A DNA stretch of 64,000 bases from Bradyrhizobium mercantei. Lineage in GTDB: Bacteria; Pseudomonadota; Alphaproteobacteria; Rhizobiales; Xanthobacteraceae. Location: NCBI RefSeq assembly GCF_001982635.1, contig NZ_MKFI01000005.1, forward strand, positions 204,477 to 268,476, given 5' to 3'. The first letter of the stretch is position 1. Every line of letters starts with the position of its first letter. Below the pieces are notes generated by a model. The model did not search any database and was not told the DNA's origin. It was given only the letters and a program-made list of their open reading frames with translations. Made by a program: the position numbers and the translations under genes. Of the stretch, positions 47,103-55,234 are shown piece after piece.

Positions 47103-48185
47103 TTACCCGGCGACCCGCTTCCGGCCATCAGCGGTAAAAAGATGCAGTTTGTCGCGCGGAGCGACCGCCCGGATCCGTTCGCCGATCGCAGGGCCGGTGG
47201 CGCCGGGAACCCGGACGATGACCTCGCCGGGCGGCAACTCGCCCGGATTGGCGGCAACCCCCTGCTCCTCGCGCTGGCGGCTGCCATAGACGAACGTCTC
47301 GGCGCCGACATGCTCGATCGCCTCGACCGTCAGGCCGAGCGCGACGCCGCCGGACGCGGTCTCGCCGGAGATCACGAAATCCTCCGGCCGGATCCCGACG
47401 ATGCCGGCGCCGTCGGCACCCGCGATCTGGGAAGTCAGCTCGTCCGAGCGCAGCGGCATCAGGTTCATCGGCGGCGCGCCGATGAAGGAGGCGACGAAGG
47501 TGGTCGCAGGCCGCTGGTAGATCTCCAGCGGATTGCCGATCTGCTCGACCTGGCCGCCGTTCATCACCACGAGGATGTCGGCCAGCGTCATCGCCTCGAG
47601 CTGGTCGTGGGTGACGTAGATCGAGGTGGTGTTGAGCCGGCGCTGCAGCTTGCGGATCTCGACCCGCATCGCGATGCGCAGCTTGGCGTCGAGGTTCGAC
47701 AGCGGCTCGTCGAACAGGAACACTTTCGGCTGGCGCACGATGGCGCGGCCCATCGCGACACGCTGGCGCTGGCCGCCGGAAAGCTGGCGCGGCTTGCGCT
47801 CCAGCATCGGCGACAGTTCGAGCACGCGCGCGGCTTCCTCGACCCGGGTCCTGATCTCGGCTTCGGCCATGCCGCGGTTGCGCAGGCCGTAGGCCATGTT
47901 GTTGTAGACGCTCATATGCGGATAGAGCGCGTAGTTCTGGAACACCATCGCGATGTCGCGATCGGCGGGCTCGACCTGGTTGACGACGCGGCCGCCGATG
48001 TCGATCTCGCCGCCGGTGATGGTCTCGAGCCCCGCGACCATGCGCAGCAGCGTGGATTTGCCGCAGCCGGAGGGGCCGACCAGCACGCAGAACTGGCCGT
48101 CGCCGACGTCGACATCGACGCCCTTGATGGCCTCGAAGCCGCCGGGATAGGTCTTGCGGACGCTGCGCAGCGTGACGTTTGCCAT
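47103..48185 (-). CDS. ugpC: sn-glycerol-3-phosphate ABC transporter ATPase UgpC
   Basis: 360-residue CUT1-type ABC ATPase with Walker A GPSGCGKST (37-45), signature LSGGQRQRVAMGRA, Walker B FLFDEPLSNLDAKLR, H-loop YVTHDQLEAMTLAD and the C-terminal TOBE/MalK-like regulatory domain (VGIRPEDFVISG). Position in the ugpBAEC order identifies it as UgpC; similar MsmX/MalK ATPases can serve several sugar systems. Confidence 0.92.
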   Translation of the reverse strand: MANVTLRSVRKTYPGGFEAIKGVDVDVGDGQFCVLVGPSGCGKSTLLRMVAGLETITGGEIDIGGRVVNQVEPADRDIAMVFQNYALYPHMSVYNNMAYGLRNRGMAEAEIRTRVEEAARVLELSPMLERKPRQLSGGQRQRVAMGRAIVRQPKVFLFDEPLSNLDAKLRIAMRVEIRKLQRRLNTTSIYVTHDQLEAMTLADILVVMNGGQVEQIGNPLEIYQRPATTFVASFIGAPPMNLMPLRSDELTSQIAGADGAGIVGIRPEDFVISGETASGGVALGLTVEAIEHVGAETFVYGSRQREEQGVAANPGELPPGEVIVRVPGATGPAIGERIRAVAPRDKLHLFTADGRKRVAG

Positions 48186-48188
48186 GAG

Positions 48189-49037
48189 CTACTTTTCCGT
48201 CTCCACCAATCCACGCACGAACAGTTTCTGCATCACGACGACGACGAATACCGGCGGCAGCATCGCGAGCAGCGCGGTCGCCATCACGACAGGCCATTCG
48301 GTCAGCGCGTCGGTCGTGGTGATCATCTTGCGGATGCCGACCTGGATGGTCTGCATGTCGTCGCGCGTCGTGATCAACAGCGGCCAGAGATACTGATTCC
48401 AGCCGAGGATGAACAGGATCACGAACAGCGCGGCCATGTTGGTGCGCGACAGCGGCAGCAGCGTATCCCAGAAGAAGCGGAACGGGCCCGCGCCGTCGAT
48501 CCGCGAAGCTTCCAGCAATTCGTCCGGCACCGTCATGAAGAACTGCCGGAACAGCAGCGTCGCAGTGGCGGATGCGATCAGCGGCAGCGACAGGCCGGCG
48601 TAGCTATCGAGCAGATGCAGATCGGCGACGATCTTGTAGGTCGGATAGATGCGGACCTCGACCGGCAGCATCAGGGTGATGAAGATGGTCCAGAAGATCG
48701 CCATCCGGAACGGAAACCGGAAATAGACGATCGCGTAGGCCGAGATGATCGAGATCGCGATCTTGCCGACCGCGATCAGCAGCGCCATGATCAGCGAGTT
48801 CAGCATCATGTTGAGCACCGGCTCGCGGGTCGAGCCGCTCGTGCCGACAAACAGCGTCTGGTAGTAGGTCTCGAAGAAATGGCCGCCGGGCAACAGCGAC
48901 ATCTGGCCGTTGGCGATGACGGCGTTGTCCTGGGTCGAGGCGACGATCGCGAGATACACCGGGAAGGCGACGATCGCGATCCCGATCCACAGGATGATGT
49001 GAGCCAGATAGCGCTGGAAGCCCTCTTCCTCGACCAT
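48189..49037 (-). CDS. ugpE: Glycerol-3-phosphate ABC permease UgpE
   Basis: 282-residue MalG-type permease with six TM segments and the EAA loop LLEASRIDGAGPFRFFWDTLLP. The ATG at 49037 overlaps the ugpA stop (TGATG), so the start is set by coupling; the frame is open further upstream but is antisense to nothing conserved. The stop lies 3 bp before ugpC. Confidence 0.92.
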   Translation of the reverse strand: MVEEEGFQRYLAHIILWIGIAIVAFPVYLAIVASTQDNAVIANGQMSLLPGGHFFETYYQTLFVGTSGSTREPVLNMMLNSLIMALLIAVGKIAISIISAYAIVYFRFPFRMAIFWTIFITLMLPVEVRIYPTYKIVADLHLLDSYAGLSLPLIASATATLLFRQFFMTVPDELLEASRIDGAGPFRFFWDTLLPLSRTNMAALFVILFILGWNQYLWPLLITTRDDMQTIQVGIRKMITTTDALTEWPVVMATALLAMLPPVFVVVVMQKLFVRGLVETEK

Positions 49038-49918
49038 CAGTAGGTCACCTTGCGCTCGACGAAGCGGAACTGGATGCCGGTCAGCACGATGACGATGACC
49101 ATCAGGATGACCGATTGCGCCGCCGAGGAGCCGAGATTGCCGCCGAGCAGGCCGTCCGTATAGACCTTGTAGACCAGCGTCTCGGTCGCCTTGCCGGGGC
49201 CGCCGCGGGTCATCGTGTCGATGATGCCGAAGGTGTCGAAGAAGGCGTAGACGATGTTGATCACCAGCAGGAAGAAGATGGTCGGCGACAGCAGCGGGAA
49301 GATCACGGTCCAGAACCGCCGCATCGGACGCGCGCCGTCGATCGCGGCGGCCTCGATCACGCTCTTCGGGATACTCTGCAACCCGGCGAGGAAGAACAGG
49401 AAATTGTAGGAGATCTGCTTCCACGCCGCGGCCAGGATGATCAGGGCTGCGGCCTGGTTGCCGTCGAGCAGCGGATTCCAGTCGACGCCCATGGCGCGCA
49501 GATAGCGCGACAGCACGCCGAGCGAGGGGTGCAGCATGAAGACCCAGAGCACGCCGACGACCGGCGGGGCCACGGCATAGGGCCAGATCAAAAGCGTACG
49601 GTAGAGCGTCGAGCCGCGCAGCGGCCTGTCGGCCATGACTGCGAGCAGCAGCGCAAACGACAGCGAGGAGACCGCGATCGCGAACGAGAACGCGAAGGTC
49701 CTGGCGATCGCGGCGAAATAGGCCGGCTCCTTGAACAGCTCAAGATAGTTCTCGAACCAGACGAAGCTCGTGGACAGGCCGAAGGCGTCCTGCAGCAGGA
49801 AGGACTGGATCACCGCCTGCACGGCCGGCCAGTAGAAAAAGATCAGGACGATCGCGAGTTGCGGAGCAACCAGCGCGTAAGGCAACAGCTTTGATTGGAA
49901 AATCGCTTGCTTTTGCAT
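49037..49918 (-). CDS. ugpA: Glycerol-3-phosphate ABC permease UgpA
   Basis: 293-residue MalF-type permease with six TM segments and the EAA loop VIEAAAIDGARPMRRFWTVI. It pairs with UgpE to form the channel for sn-glycerol-3-phosphate or glycerophosphodiesters. It lies 64 bp downstream of ugpB, with a hairpin in the gap. Confidence 0.92.
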   Translation of the reverse strand: MQKQAIFQSKLLPYALVAPQLAIVLIFFYWPAVQAVIQSFLLQDAFGLSTSFVWFENYLELFKEPAYFAAIARTFAFSFAIAVSSLSFALLLAVMADRPLRGSTLYRTLLIWPYAVAPPVVGVLWVFMLHPSLGVLSRYLRAMGVDWNPLLDGNQAAALIILAAAWKQISYNFLFFLAGLQSIPKSVIEAAAIDGARPMRRFWTVIFPLLSPTIFFLLVINIVYAFFDTFGIIDTMTRGGPGKATETLVYKVYTDGLLGGNLGSSAAQSVILMVIVIVLTGIQFRFVERKVTY

Positions 49919-49933
49919 GATCTCTAACGAAAT

Positions 49934-49958
49934 GGCAGGCCGCTGGTCGCGGCCTGCC
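49934..49958 (-). promoter_or_regulatory. Hairpin between ugpB and ugpA
   Basis: Perfect 10-bp stem GGCAGGCCGC/GCGGCCTGCC with a five-base loop and no T tract. Such hairpins after binding-protein genes typically stabilise the upstream mRNA and keep the binding protein more abundant than the permeases. Confidence 0.6.
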
Positions 49959-49982
49959 GGTTGATGGCCTCAAACCATCATG

Positions 49983-51302
49983 TCAGCGGACGGCGGTCTT
50001 TTCAAACTGCCGCAGCATCTGGTTGCCGCGCTCGACGGCCGAGTCCAGCGCCTGCTTGGCGGTCTTCTTGCCGGCCAGCGCCTGCTCGATCTCCTCCGAC
50101 CACATGTCGCGCAGCTGCACCATGTTGCCGAGACGCAGACCGCGCGAATTCTCGGTCGGCTCCTTGTTGGTGAGCTCGAGCAGCGGGGTCTCGAGATAGG
50201 GCTGGTCCTTGTAGAAGCCCTCTTCCTTGGCCTTGGCATAGGCCGCCTTGGTGATCGGCAGATAGCCCGAGGCCTTGTGGATCCAGACCTGGCGGTCGGT
50301 GTCCGAGAGGAAGGTCAGGAACTTGGCGACGCCCTTGTACTCCTCCGCCGACTTGCCGCCCATGATCCAGAGCGAGGCACCGCCGATGATCGAGTTCTGC
50401 GGCGCGCCCTTGACGTCGGGATAATACGGCATCGGCGCCGCGGTGAAGTTGAACTTGGCCTGCGCCTTGACGTTGCCGAAGAAGGCCGACGAAGTCAGGT
50501 AGATCGGGCACTCGCCCGAGGTGAAGCGGCCTTCGCCGGTGTTGGTGCGGCCGGCATAGTCGTAGGTCTTGTCCTTCTGCAGCTCGACCAGGTTCTCGAG
50601 ATGCTTGACCTGCAGCGGGCCGTTGAATTCGAGCACGGTGTCGAAGCCGTCGAGGCCGTTGGCCTTGCTGGCGAGCGGCACGTTGTGCCAGGCCGAGAGC
50701 TGCTCGAGATTGACCCAGGTGACCCACGAGCCGGAGAAGCCGCAGGTATTGTAGCCGGCGGCCTTCAGCTTCTTGGCGTCCTCGAACACCTGCGGCCAGG
50801 TCTTCGGAATCTCGGCGATGTTGGCCTTCTTCAGCGCGTCGAGATTGACCCACATCACCGTCGACGACGAGTTGAAGGGGAACGACAGCATCTCGCCCTT
50901 CGAGGTCGAGTAGTAGCCGGTGATCGCCGGCAGATAGACGCTCGGATCGAACTTCTCGCCGGCGTCGGCCATCAGCTTGTAGACCGGCTTCACGGCGCCG
51001 GTGGCGGCCATCATGGTGGCGGTGCCGACCTCGAACACCTGCATGATGTGCGGCGCGTTGCCGGCACGGAAGGCGGCGATGCCGGCGTTCATGGTGTCGG
51101 CGTAGCCGCCCTTGTAGGTCGGGATCACCTTGTAGTCGGACTGCGAGGCGTTGAAGTCGTTGGCCAGCTTGACGATGACGTCATTGTTGGCGCCGGTCAT
51201 CGCGTGCCACCACTGAATCTCGGTCACCGCAAATGCAGGCGACGCGAATGCAAGCGTAGCAGCGGCTACAGCAGCAGCGCCTAATCGTCGAAAAATCATC
51301 AA
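49983..51302 (-). CDS. ugpB: Glycerol-3-phosphate ABC substrate-binding protein UgpB
   Basis: 439-residue periplasmic binding protein with a signal peptide (cleavage after AFA, residue about 25), then VTEIQWWHAMTGANNDVIVK, a typical UgpB start, and conserved NSSSTVMWVNLDALKKAN and GFSGSWVTWVNLEQ ligand-site regions. It leads ugpBAEC. A Pho-box-like sequence lies about 52-72 bp upstream, in line with phosphate-starvation control. Confidence 0.93.
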   Translation of the reverse strand: MMIFRRLGAAAVAAATLAFASPAFAVTEIQWWHAMTGANNDVIVKLANDFNASQSDYKVIPTYKGGYADTMNAGIAAFRAGNAPHIMQVFEVGTATMMAATGAVKPVYKLMADAGEKFDPSVYLPAITGYYSTSKGEMLSFPFNSSSTVMWVNLDALKKANIAEIPKTWPQVFEDAKKLKAAGYNTCGFSGSWVTWVNLEQLSAWHNVPLASKANGLDGFDTVLEFNGPLQVKHLENLVELQKDKTYDYAGRTNTGEGRFTSGECPIYLTSSAFFGNVKAQAKFNFTAAPMPYYPDVKGAPQNSIIGGASLWIMGGKSAEEYKGVAKFLTFLSDTDRQVWIHKASGYLPITKAAYAKAKEEGFYKDQPYLETPLLELTNKEPTENSRGLRLGNMVQLRDMWSEEIEQALAGKKTAKQALDSAVERGNQMLRQFEKTAVR

Positions 51303-51353
51303 AAGCCCCTCCCGGTTGGAACACCATCTTTCGTTGCGCGCGTTATCAGCGCC

Positions 51354-51373
51354 GGATGACGTTCAAATGACCG
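51354..51373 (-). promoter_or_regulatory. Candidate Pho box upstream of ugpB
   Basis: On the minus strand CGGTCAT-TTGA-ACGTCAT-CC consists of two GTCAT-containing 7-mers with an 11-bp repeat period, as in the PhoB consensus CTGTCAT-N4-CTGTCAT. It lies 52 bp before the ugpB start. Confidence 0.65.
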
Positions 51374-51503
51374 TATAAACGAAAGCCATCGTAGGGGGGA
51401 AGCCGCGACAAAGGGAAGCGGTAAAAAAGGCGGAGATCGCGGTCGGCTCCATGCCGGTGCAACGCCGGACGTGACGTTGCACCGCACGGTGGGCTGTTAT
51501 TTG

Positions 51504-52709
51504 CTAGCGCTTGCGCTGGGGACCGCAGACCACGCCCTTGTCGAGGAGGCCGTTGATCTCATCCCTGGAGTAGCCGAACTCGCCCAGCACTTCCGCAGCG
51601 TGCTGGCTGAATTTCGGCGGCGTGCGGCGCAGGTTCGGCTTGGTGCGTTCGAGCCGGATCGGCGAGGCGACGCCCTTGTACCAGTCCTTCTCGATGACGT
51701 CGCCGCGATGGATCGTGTGCGGGTTGGTCAGCGCCTGGTCGATCTTCTGCACGGGGCCTGCCGGCAAGCCGGCGGCGAGCAGCCGGTTGCACAGCGGTTC
51801 GGCCTCGTGCTGGCTGAACACCGCGGCGAGCTCGACCCGCAACGCATCGCGGTTGGCGATGCGGTCCTTGTTGCGGGCAAAGCGCGGATCGGTGCCGAGC
51901 TCCGGCTTGCCGATCTCCTTGGCGAGCTTGCGGAAGGTGCCGTCATTGCCGACGCCGATGAAGATGTTGTCGGTCTTGGTCGGGAAGATCGCGTAAGGCA
52001 CGAGGTTCGGATGCTCGTTGCCGGTGAGCGACGGTGGCTTGCCATGCATGAAATAGTTCGCGGTGTGCGGATGCATGATCGCAAGCCCGGTCTCGTACAG
52101 CGTCGTCTCGATGAACTGGCCGAGCCCCGAGCGCTGCCGTTCCGACAATGCCATCAGGATGCCGATCGCGGCATAGAGTCCGGTGGTGATGTCGACCAGC
52201 GGCACGCCGATCCGCATCGGGCCGCTCTCCGGCGAGCCGGTCGCGGCGATCATGCCGGTCATCGCCTGGATGATCGCGTCATAGCCGGGATTGCCGCCGC
52301 GCGGGCCGTCGGCGCCGAAGCCGGAGATCCGGCAATGCACGAGGCGCGGAAACTTTTCGCGCAGCACGTCGTTGCCGATACCCCATTTGTCGAGCGTGCC
52401 AGGCTTGAAGTTCTCGATCAGCACGTCGGCGGTCTCGAGCATCTTCATCAGCACAACGCGGCCGCCTTCGGAGGCGAGGTCGAGGCCGATCGAACGCTTG
52501 TTGCGGTTGATGCCGACGAAATAGGCCGCGTCTTCCTCATGGAAGGGAGGGCCCCAGTCGCGCACCTCGTCACCGGCGGGCGGCTCGACCTTGATCACGT
52601 CGGCGCCGTGGTCGGCGAGGATTTGGGTGCAATACGGGCCGCCGAGCACGCGCGTCAGATCGATCACGCGCAGGCCGGTCATCGCGCCCGTAGCCGCTGG
52701 GGTATTCAT
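51504..52709 (-). CDS. CaiB/BaiF-type CoA-transferase (class III)
   Basis: 401 residues with GLRVIDLTRVLGGPYCTQIL, the segment ADVIKVEPPAGDEVR, NRNKRSIGLDLASEGG and the catalytic aspartate region FGADGPRGGNPGYDAIIQAM (YD). Class III CoA-transferases move CoA between organic acids (formyl-CoA, succinyl-CoA, carnitine or bile acid types); the acceptor here is unknown. It stands alone between ugpB and ohr. Confidence 0.9.
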   Translation of the reverse strand: MNTPAATGAMTGLRVIDLTRVLGGPYCTQILADHGADVIKVEPPAGDEVRDWGPPFHEEDAAYFVGINRNKRSIGLDLASEGGRVVLMKMLETADVLIENFKPGTLDKWGIGNDVLREKFPRLVHCRISGFGADGPRGGNPGYDAIIQAMTGMIAATGSPESGPMRIGVPLVDITTGLYAAIGILMALSERQRSGLGQFIETTLYETGLAIMHPHTANYFMHGKPPSLTGNEHPNLVPYAIFPTKTDNIFIGVGNDGTFRKLAKEIGKPELGTDPRFARNKDRIANRDALRVELAAVFSQHEAEPLCNRLLAAGLPAGPVQKIDQALTNPHTIHRGDVIEKDWYKGVASPIRLERTKPNLRRTPPKFSQHAAEVLGEFGYSRDEINGLLDKGVVCGPQRKR

Positions 52710-52884
52710 GGAAACAACCTTCGCTCAGTTGGGATCAAAAACGAGGTCCCAGAGCTAGCGGTCTTCAGGCGAGGCAGCAATGCTCTCGTCTGCGCAGGCC
52801 CATGCAGCGGGCGGCACGGGCGTTCGCCAAGCGAACTGGCAAGCGAACTGGAAAGAGCGAACTGGCATCTCGAATGCAAAACAA

Positions 52885-52920
52885 AATGGTCCGCCACGCG
52901 GCAAGGCGTGGCGGACCATT
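52885..52920 (-). terminator. Terminator after ohr
   Basis: Perfect 15-bp stem AATGGTCCGCCACGC/GCGTGGCGGACCATT, followed on the minus strand by TTGTTTTGC. It ends the ohr transcript. Confidence 0.85.
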
Positions 52921-52933
52921 GGCAAGAGCCGAA

Positions 52934-53359
52934 TTAGACGACGCTCAGCTTGACGTCGACATTGCCGCGGGTTGCGTTGGAATAGGGGCACACATGGTGG
53001 GCCTTCTCGACCAGCGCCTCGGCGTCGGCACGGGACAGGCCGGGCAGCGAGACGGCGAGGTCGACGGCGAGGCCGAAGCCGCCTTCCGAACGCGGGCCGA
53101 TGCCGACCGTCGAAGTGACCGAGGCGTCGGCGGGAACCTTCGGGCCGCCCTGCGAGGCCACGAACTTCATGGCACCGATGAAGCAGGCGGCGTAGCCAGC
53201 CGCGAACAGCTGCTCCGGATTGTTGCCGGCGCCACCGCCGCCACCGAGCTCCTTCGGGGTCGTCAGCTTGACGTCGAGCGCGCCGTCGAGGGTTGCCGCA
53301 TGGCCGTCGCGGCCGCCGGTTGCCTTGGCGCTGGTCTTGTAGAGCACGTTCACAGACAT
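52934..53359 (-). CDS. ohr: Organic hydroperoxide resistance protein Ohr
   Basis: Thiol peroxidase that reduces organic and fatty-acid hydroperoxides. 141 residues with the family's ELGGGGGAGNNPEQLFAAGY segment, peroxidatic Cys59 (AACF) and resolving Cys124 (VCPYSNATRGN), and the catalytic arginine region in GGRDG. It is divergent from ohrR with shared palindromic operators. Confidence 0.95.
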   Translation of the reverse strand: MSVNVLYKTSAKATGGRDGHAATLDGALDVKLTTPKELGGGGGAGNNPEQLFAAGYAACFIGAMKFVASQGGPKVPADASVTSTVGIGPRSEGGFGLAVDLAVSLPGLSRADAEALVEKAHHVCPYSNATRGNVDVKLSVV

Positions 53360-53407
53360 CGCAGTCTCCCTTGGTTGGGGCTTGGGTTTGAATTCGACGG
53401 TTTATGT

Positions 53408-53470
53408 ATTGCACTCAATTGAATTGTGCGCAATATAAATTATGCGGTCTCACATTTAATTGTTCGCAAT
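53408..53470. promoter_or_regulatory. OhrR operator region
   Basis: A 27-bp imperfect palindrome (53408-53434; arms ATTGCACTCAATT and AATTGTGCGCAAT around a G) and a second copy of the arm, AATTGTTCGCAAT (53458-53470), lie between the divergent ohr and ohrR genes. OhrR operators are known to contain AATT-rich palindromes of this kind. Confidence 0.7.
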
Positions 53471-53512
53471 TGAATCCGCGGTCCGGTGAGCCCAGAATGA
53501 CCCGGAAACGAG

Positions 53513-53992
53513 ATGGATTCGATGGGAATCATGGTCAGGAAACAGACGGCGGCGGATCAGGCGCTGCGGCTCGATAACCAGATCTGCTTTGCGGTCTATT
53601 CGACCGCGCACGCCTTCAACCGCGTCTACAAGCCGCTGCTCGACCGGCTCGGGCTGACCTATCCGCAGTATCTGGTGATGCTCGCGCTGTGGGAGCGCGA
53701 CGACGTGGCGGTGAAGGACCTCGGCGAGCGGCTGTTCCTGGATTCCGGCACGCTGACGCCGCTGTTGAAGCGGCTGGAGGCAGCGGAACTGATCAAGCGG
53801 ACCCGCAGCACCGAGGACGAGCGCGTGGTGCTGATCGCGCTGACCGCGCAGGGTCACGCACTGCGCGAAAAGGCCAAGGCCGTCCCGCAGTCGATCCTCG
53901 CGGCCTCGGACTGCTCGGTCGGCGAACTGCTGGCGATGAAGGATGAGATCGTGGCGCTGCGTGACCGGCTGAATGCGGCGCTGGGGGAGTAG
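53513..53992 (+). CDS. ohrR: MarR-family peroxide sensor OhrR
   Basis: 159-residue repressor of ohr. The redox-sensing cysteine is Cys25 in NQICFAVYSTAHAFNRVYKP, and the winged helix includes VKDLGERLFLDSGTLTPLLK and RSTEDERVVLIALT. Oxidation of the cysteine releases DNA and derepresses ohr. ATGs at 53513, 53522 and 53531 are all possible starts. Confidence 0.94.
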   Translation: MDSMGIMVRKQTAADQALRLDNQICFAVYSTAHAFNRVYKPLLDRLGLTYPQYLVMLALWERDDVAVKDLGERLFLDSGTLTPLLKRLEAAELIKRTRSTEDERVVLIALTAQGHALREKAKAVPQSILAASDCSVGELLAMKDEIVALRDRLNAALGE

Positions 53993-54002
53993 CGGGCGGG
54001 GG

Positions 54003-54248
54003 CTAGAGGCGCTTTTTGGCGAAGGCGCGGCCGGAGTGAGATTTCAGATATTTCTCGAAGGCCAGGGCTTTGTATTTGTCCGGGAACGCGCAGTACCAGA
54101 CGAGCTGCCAAGGTTTGAATTTTGAGGTGTGCGCGGACTTGCCGGCGTTGTGCGCGGGAATCCGTCGCTTCAGATCCTCGGTGGCCCCAACGTATTCCTG
54201 ATCAGGGAAGTCGATGCTGCGGATGATGTAGACGTACCACATTCGCAT
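54003..54248 (-). CDS. GIY-YIG nuclease family protein
   Basis: 81-residue single-domain GIY-YIG protein. The motif is WYVYIIRSIDFPDQEYVGAT (VYI...YVG in place of GIY...YIG), then DLKRRIPAHNAGKSAHTSKF and the catalytic-type glutamate in AFEKYLKS. Similar stand-alone proteins are widespread and abundant in alphaproteobacteria; their function is uncertain. It is convergent with ohrR. Confidence 0.85.
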   Translation of the reverse strand: MRMWYVYIIRSIDFPDQEYVGATEDLKRRIPAHNAGKSAHTSKFKPWQLVWYCAFPDKYKALAFEKYLKSHSGRAFAKKRL

Positions 54249-54273
54249 CCACGAATTGCCGGAGTACCGACCG

Positions 54274-54481
54274 GTCCGTCTTCGCCCGTCGGGCTACGCC
54301 GGACGCCAGCTTCGCCCTTCAGGCAACCCGTGGCTGCGCCACGCGTAGCAGGGACAGCTTAGCCTAACGATCGGGAGTGGACTTAGGAAGTGGCGGTTGA
54401 ACCAGTCCGTCTTCGCCCTTCGGGCTACGCCGGACACCACGCTTCGCCCTTCAGGCAACTCGTGGCTGCGCCACGCGTAGC
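54274..54481. repeat. Two direct copies of a 76-77 bp CTTCGCCC repeat beside tRNA-Ala
   Basis: Copies at 54274-54349 and 54405-54481 share GTCCGTCTTCGCCC, GGGCTACGCCGGAC and GTGGCTGCGCCACGCGTAGC and differ at a few bases. The second is followed by GCCCGAAGGGCGAAGCGTGG, an inverted half copy that runs straight into the 3' end of tRNA-Ala. The GGGCTACGC segments can form hairpins. Confidence 0.8.
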
Positions 54482-54496
54482 CCGAAGGGCGAAGCG

Positions 54497-54572
<76 letters not shown>

Positions 54573-54681
54573 TTATCCAGTTGGGATGATCCTGGGGGAT
54601 CAATCCCGGCCCGCGCGGCCTAGACGACTCGCGCGGCAGCACCGTTGATCATAGATCGGCGCCGATCTCAAGTCTCTTCTA

Positions 54682-55098
54682 TCAAGTCTCTTCGTCGCCG
54701 CCGACGTCACCAATGATGTCGGTCACGTCCTCATCGCCCTCTTCCTCGTCGGCGATGAAGGTCGAATCGTCGTCGTCATCGTCATCGATGGTCTCGTCGA
54801 CCTCGATATCGTCCTCGGATTCGGGAACCTGGGCCTTGACCTTGCCGGTGTTCTCCTCGGCATCGGCCTCCTCGAGCGAGACCATTTCTTCGGCCTCGGC
54901 GGGCTCCGGCATGTCGGCGGCGGTCGCGGGCGAACTGACGGTGGCGCCACGGCCTCGCGGCGGGGCCACCGGCGCGATCGGCACGACCTCACCGGTGTAG
55001 GGCGAAATCACCGGATTCTTGTTGAGGTCGTAGAACTTCTTGCCCGTGGTCGGGCAAATGCGCTTGGTTCCGAGCTCGGACTTGGCCAACGTGGTCAT
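54682..55098 (-). CDS. TIGR02300 family (FYDLN acid domain) protein
   Basis: 138 residues. The conserved N-terminus LGTKRICPTTGKKFYDLNKN is the FYDLN domain, with a CPTTG motif that looks like half a zinc site. It is followed by a very acidic, low-complexity tail rich in Asp/Glu. This is an alphaproteobacterial family of unknown function, commonly found next to aroA, as here (divergent). Confidence 0.93.
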   Translation of the reverse strand: MTTLAKSELGTKRICPTTGKKFYDLNKNPVISPYTGEVVPIAPVAPPRGRGATVSSPATAADMPEPAEAEEMVSLEEADAEENTGKVKAQVPESEDDIEVDETIDDDDDDDSTFIADEEEGDEDVTDIIGDVGGDEET

Positions 55099-55234
55099 CC
55101 CAGAATTTTGCTGAAAAACGGAGCTTCACTTGGCTAGTTGAGGAGCCGCTGTCAATAGCGGTCTGCGCGCATTTGACGGGCGCGTGACGCGGTGTTGCCT
55201 ATGTGATACCTGCCGCGGCGCGAGAGGACACAAT

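Noticed and set aside
47142..49043. Long plus-strand open frame across ugpC and ugpE
   Set aside because: Antisense shadow of two conserved ABC transporter genes; the composition is low-complexity Asp/His/Arg/Gln.
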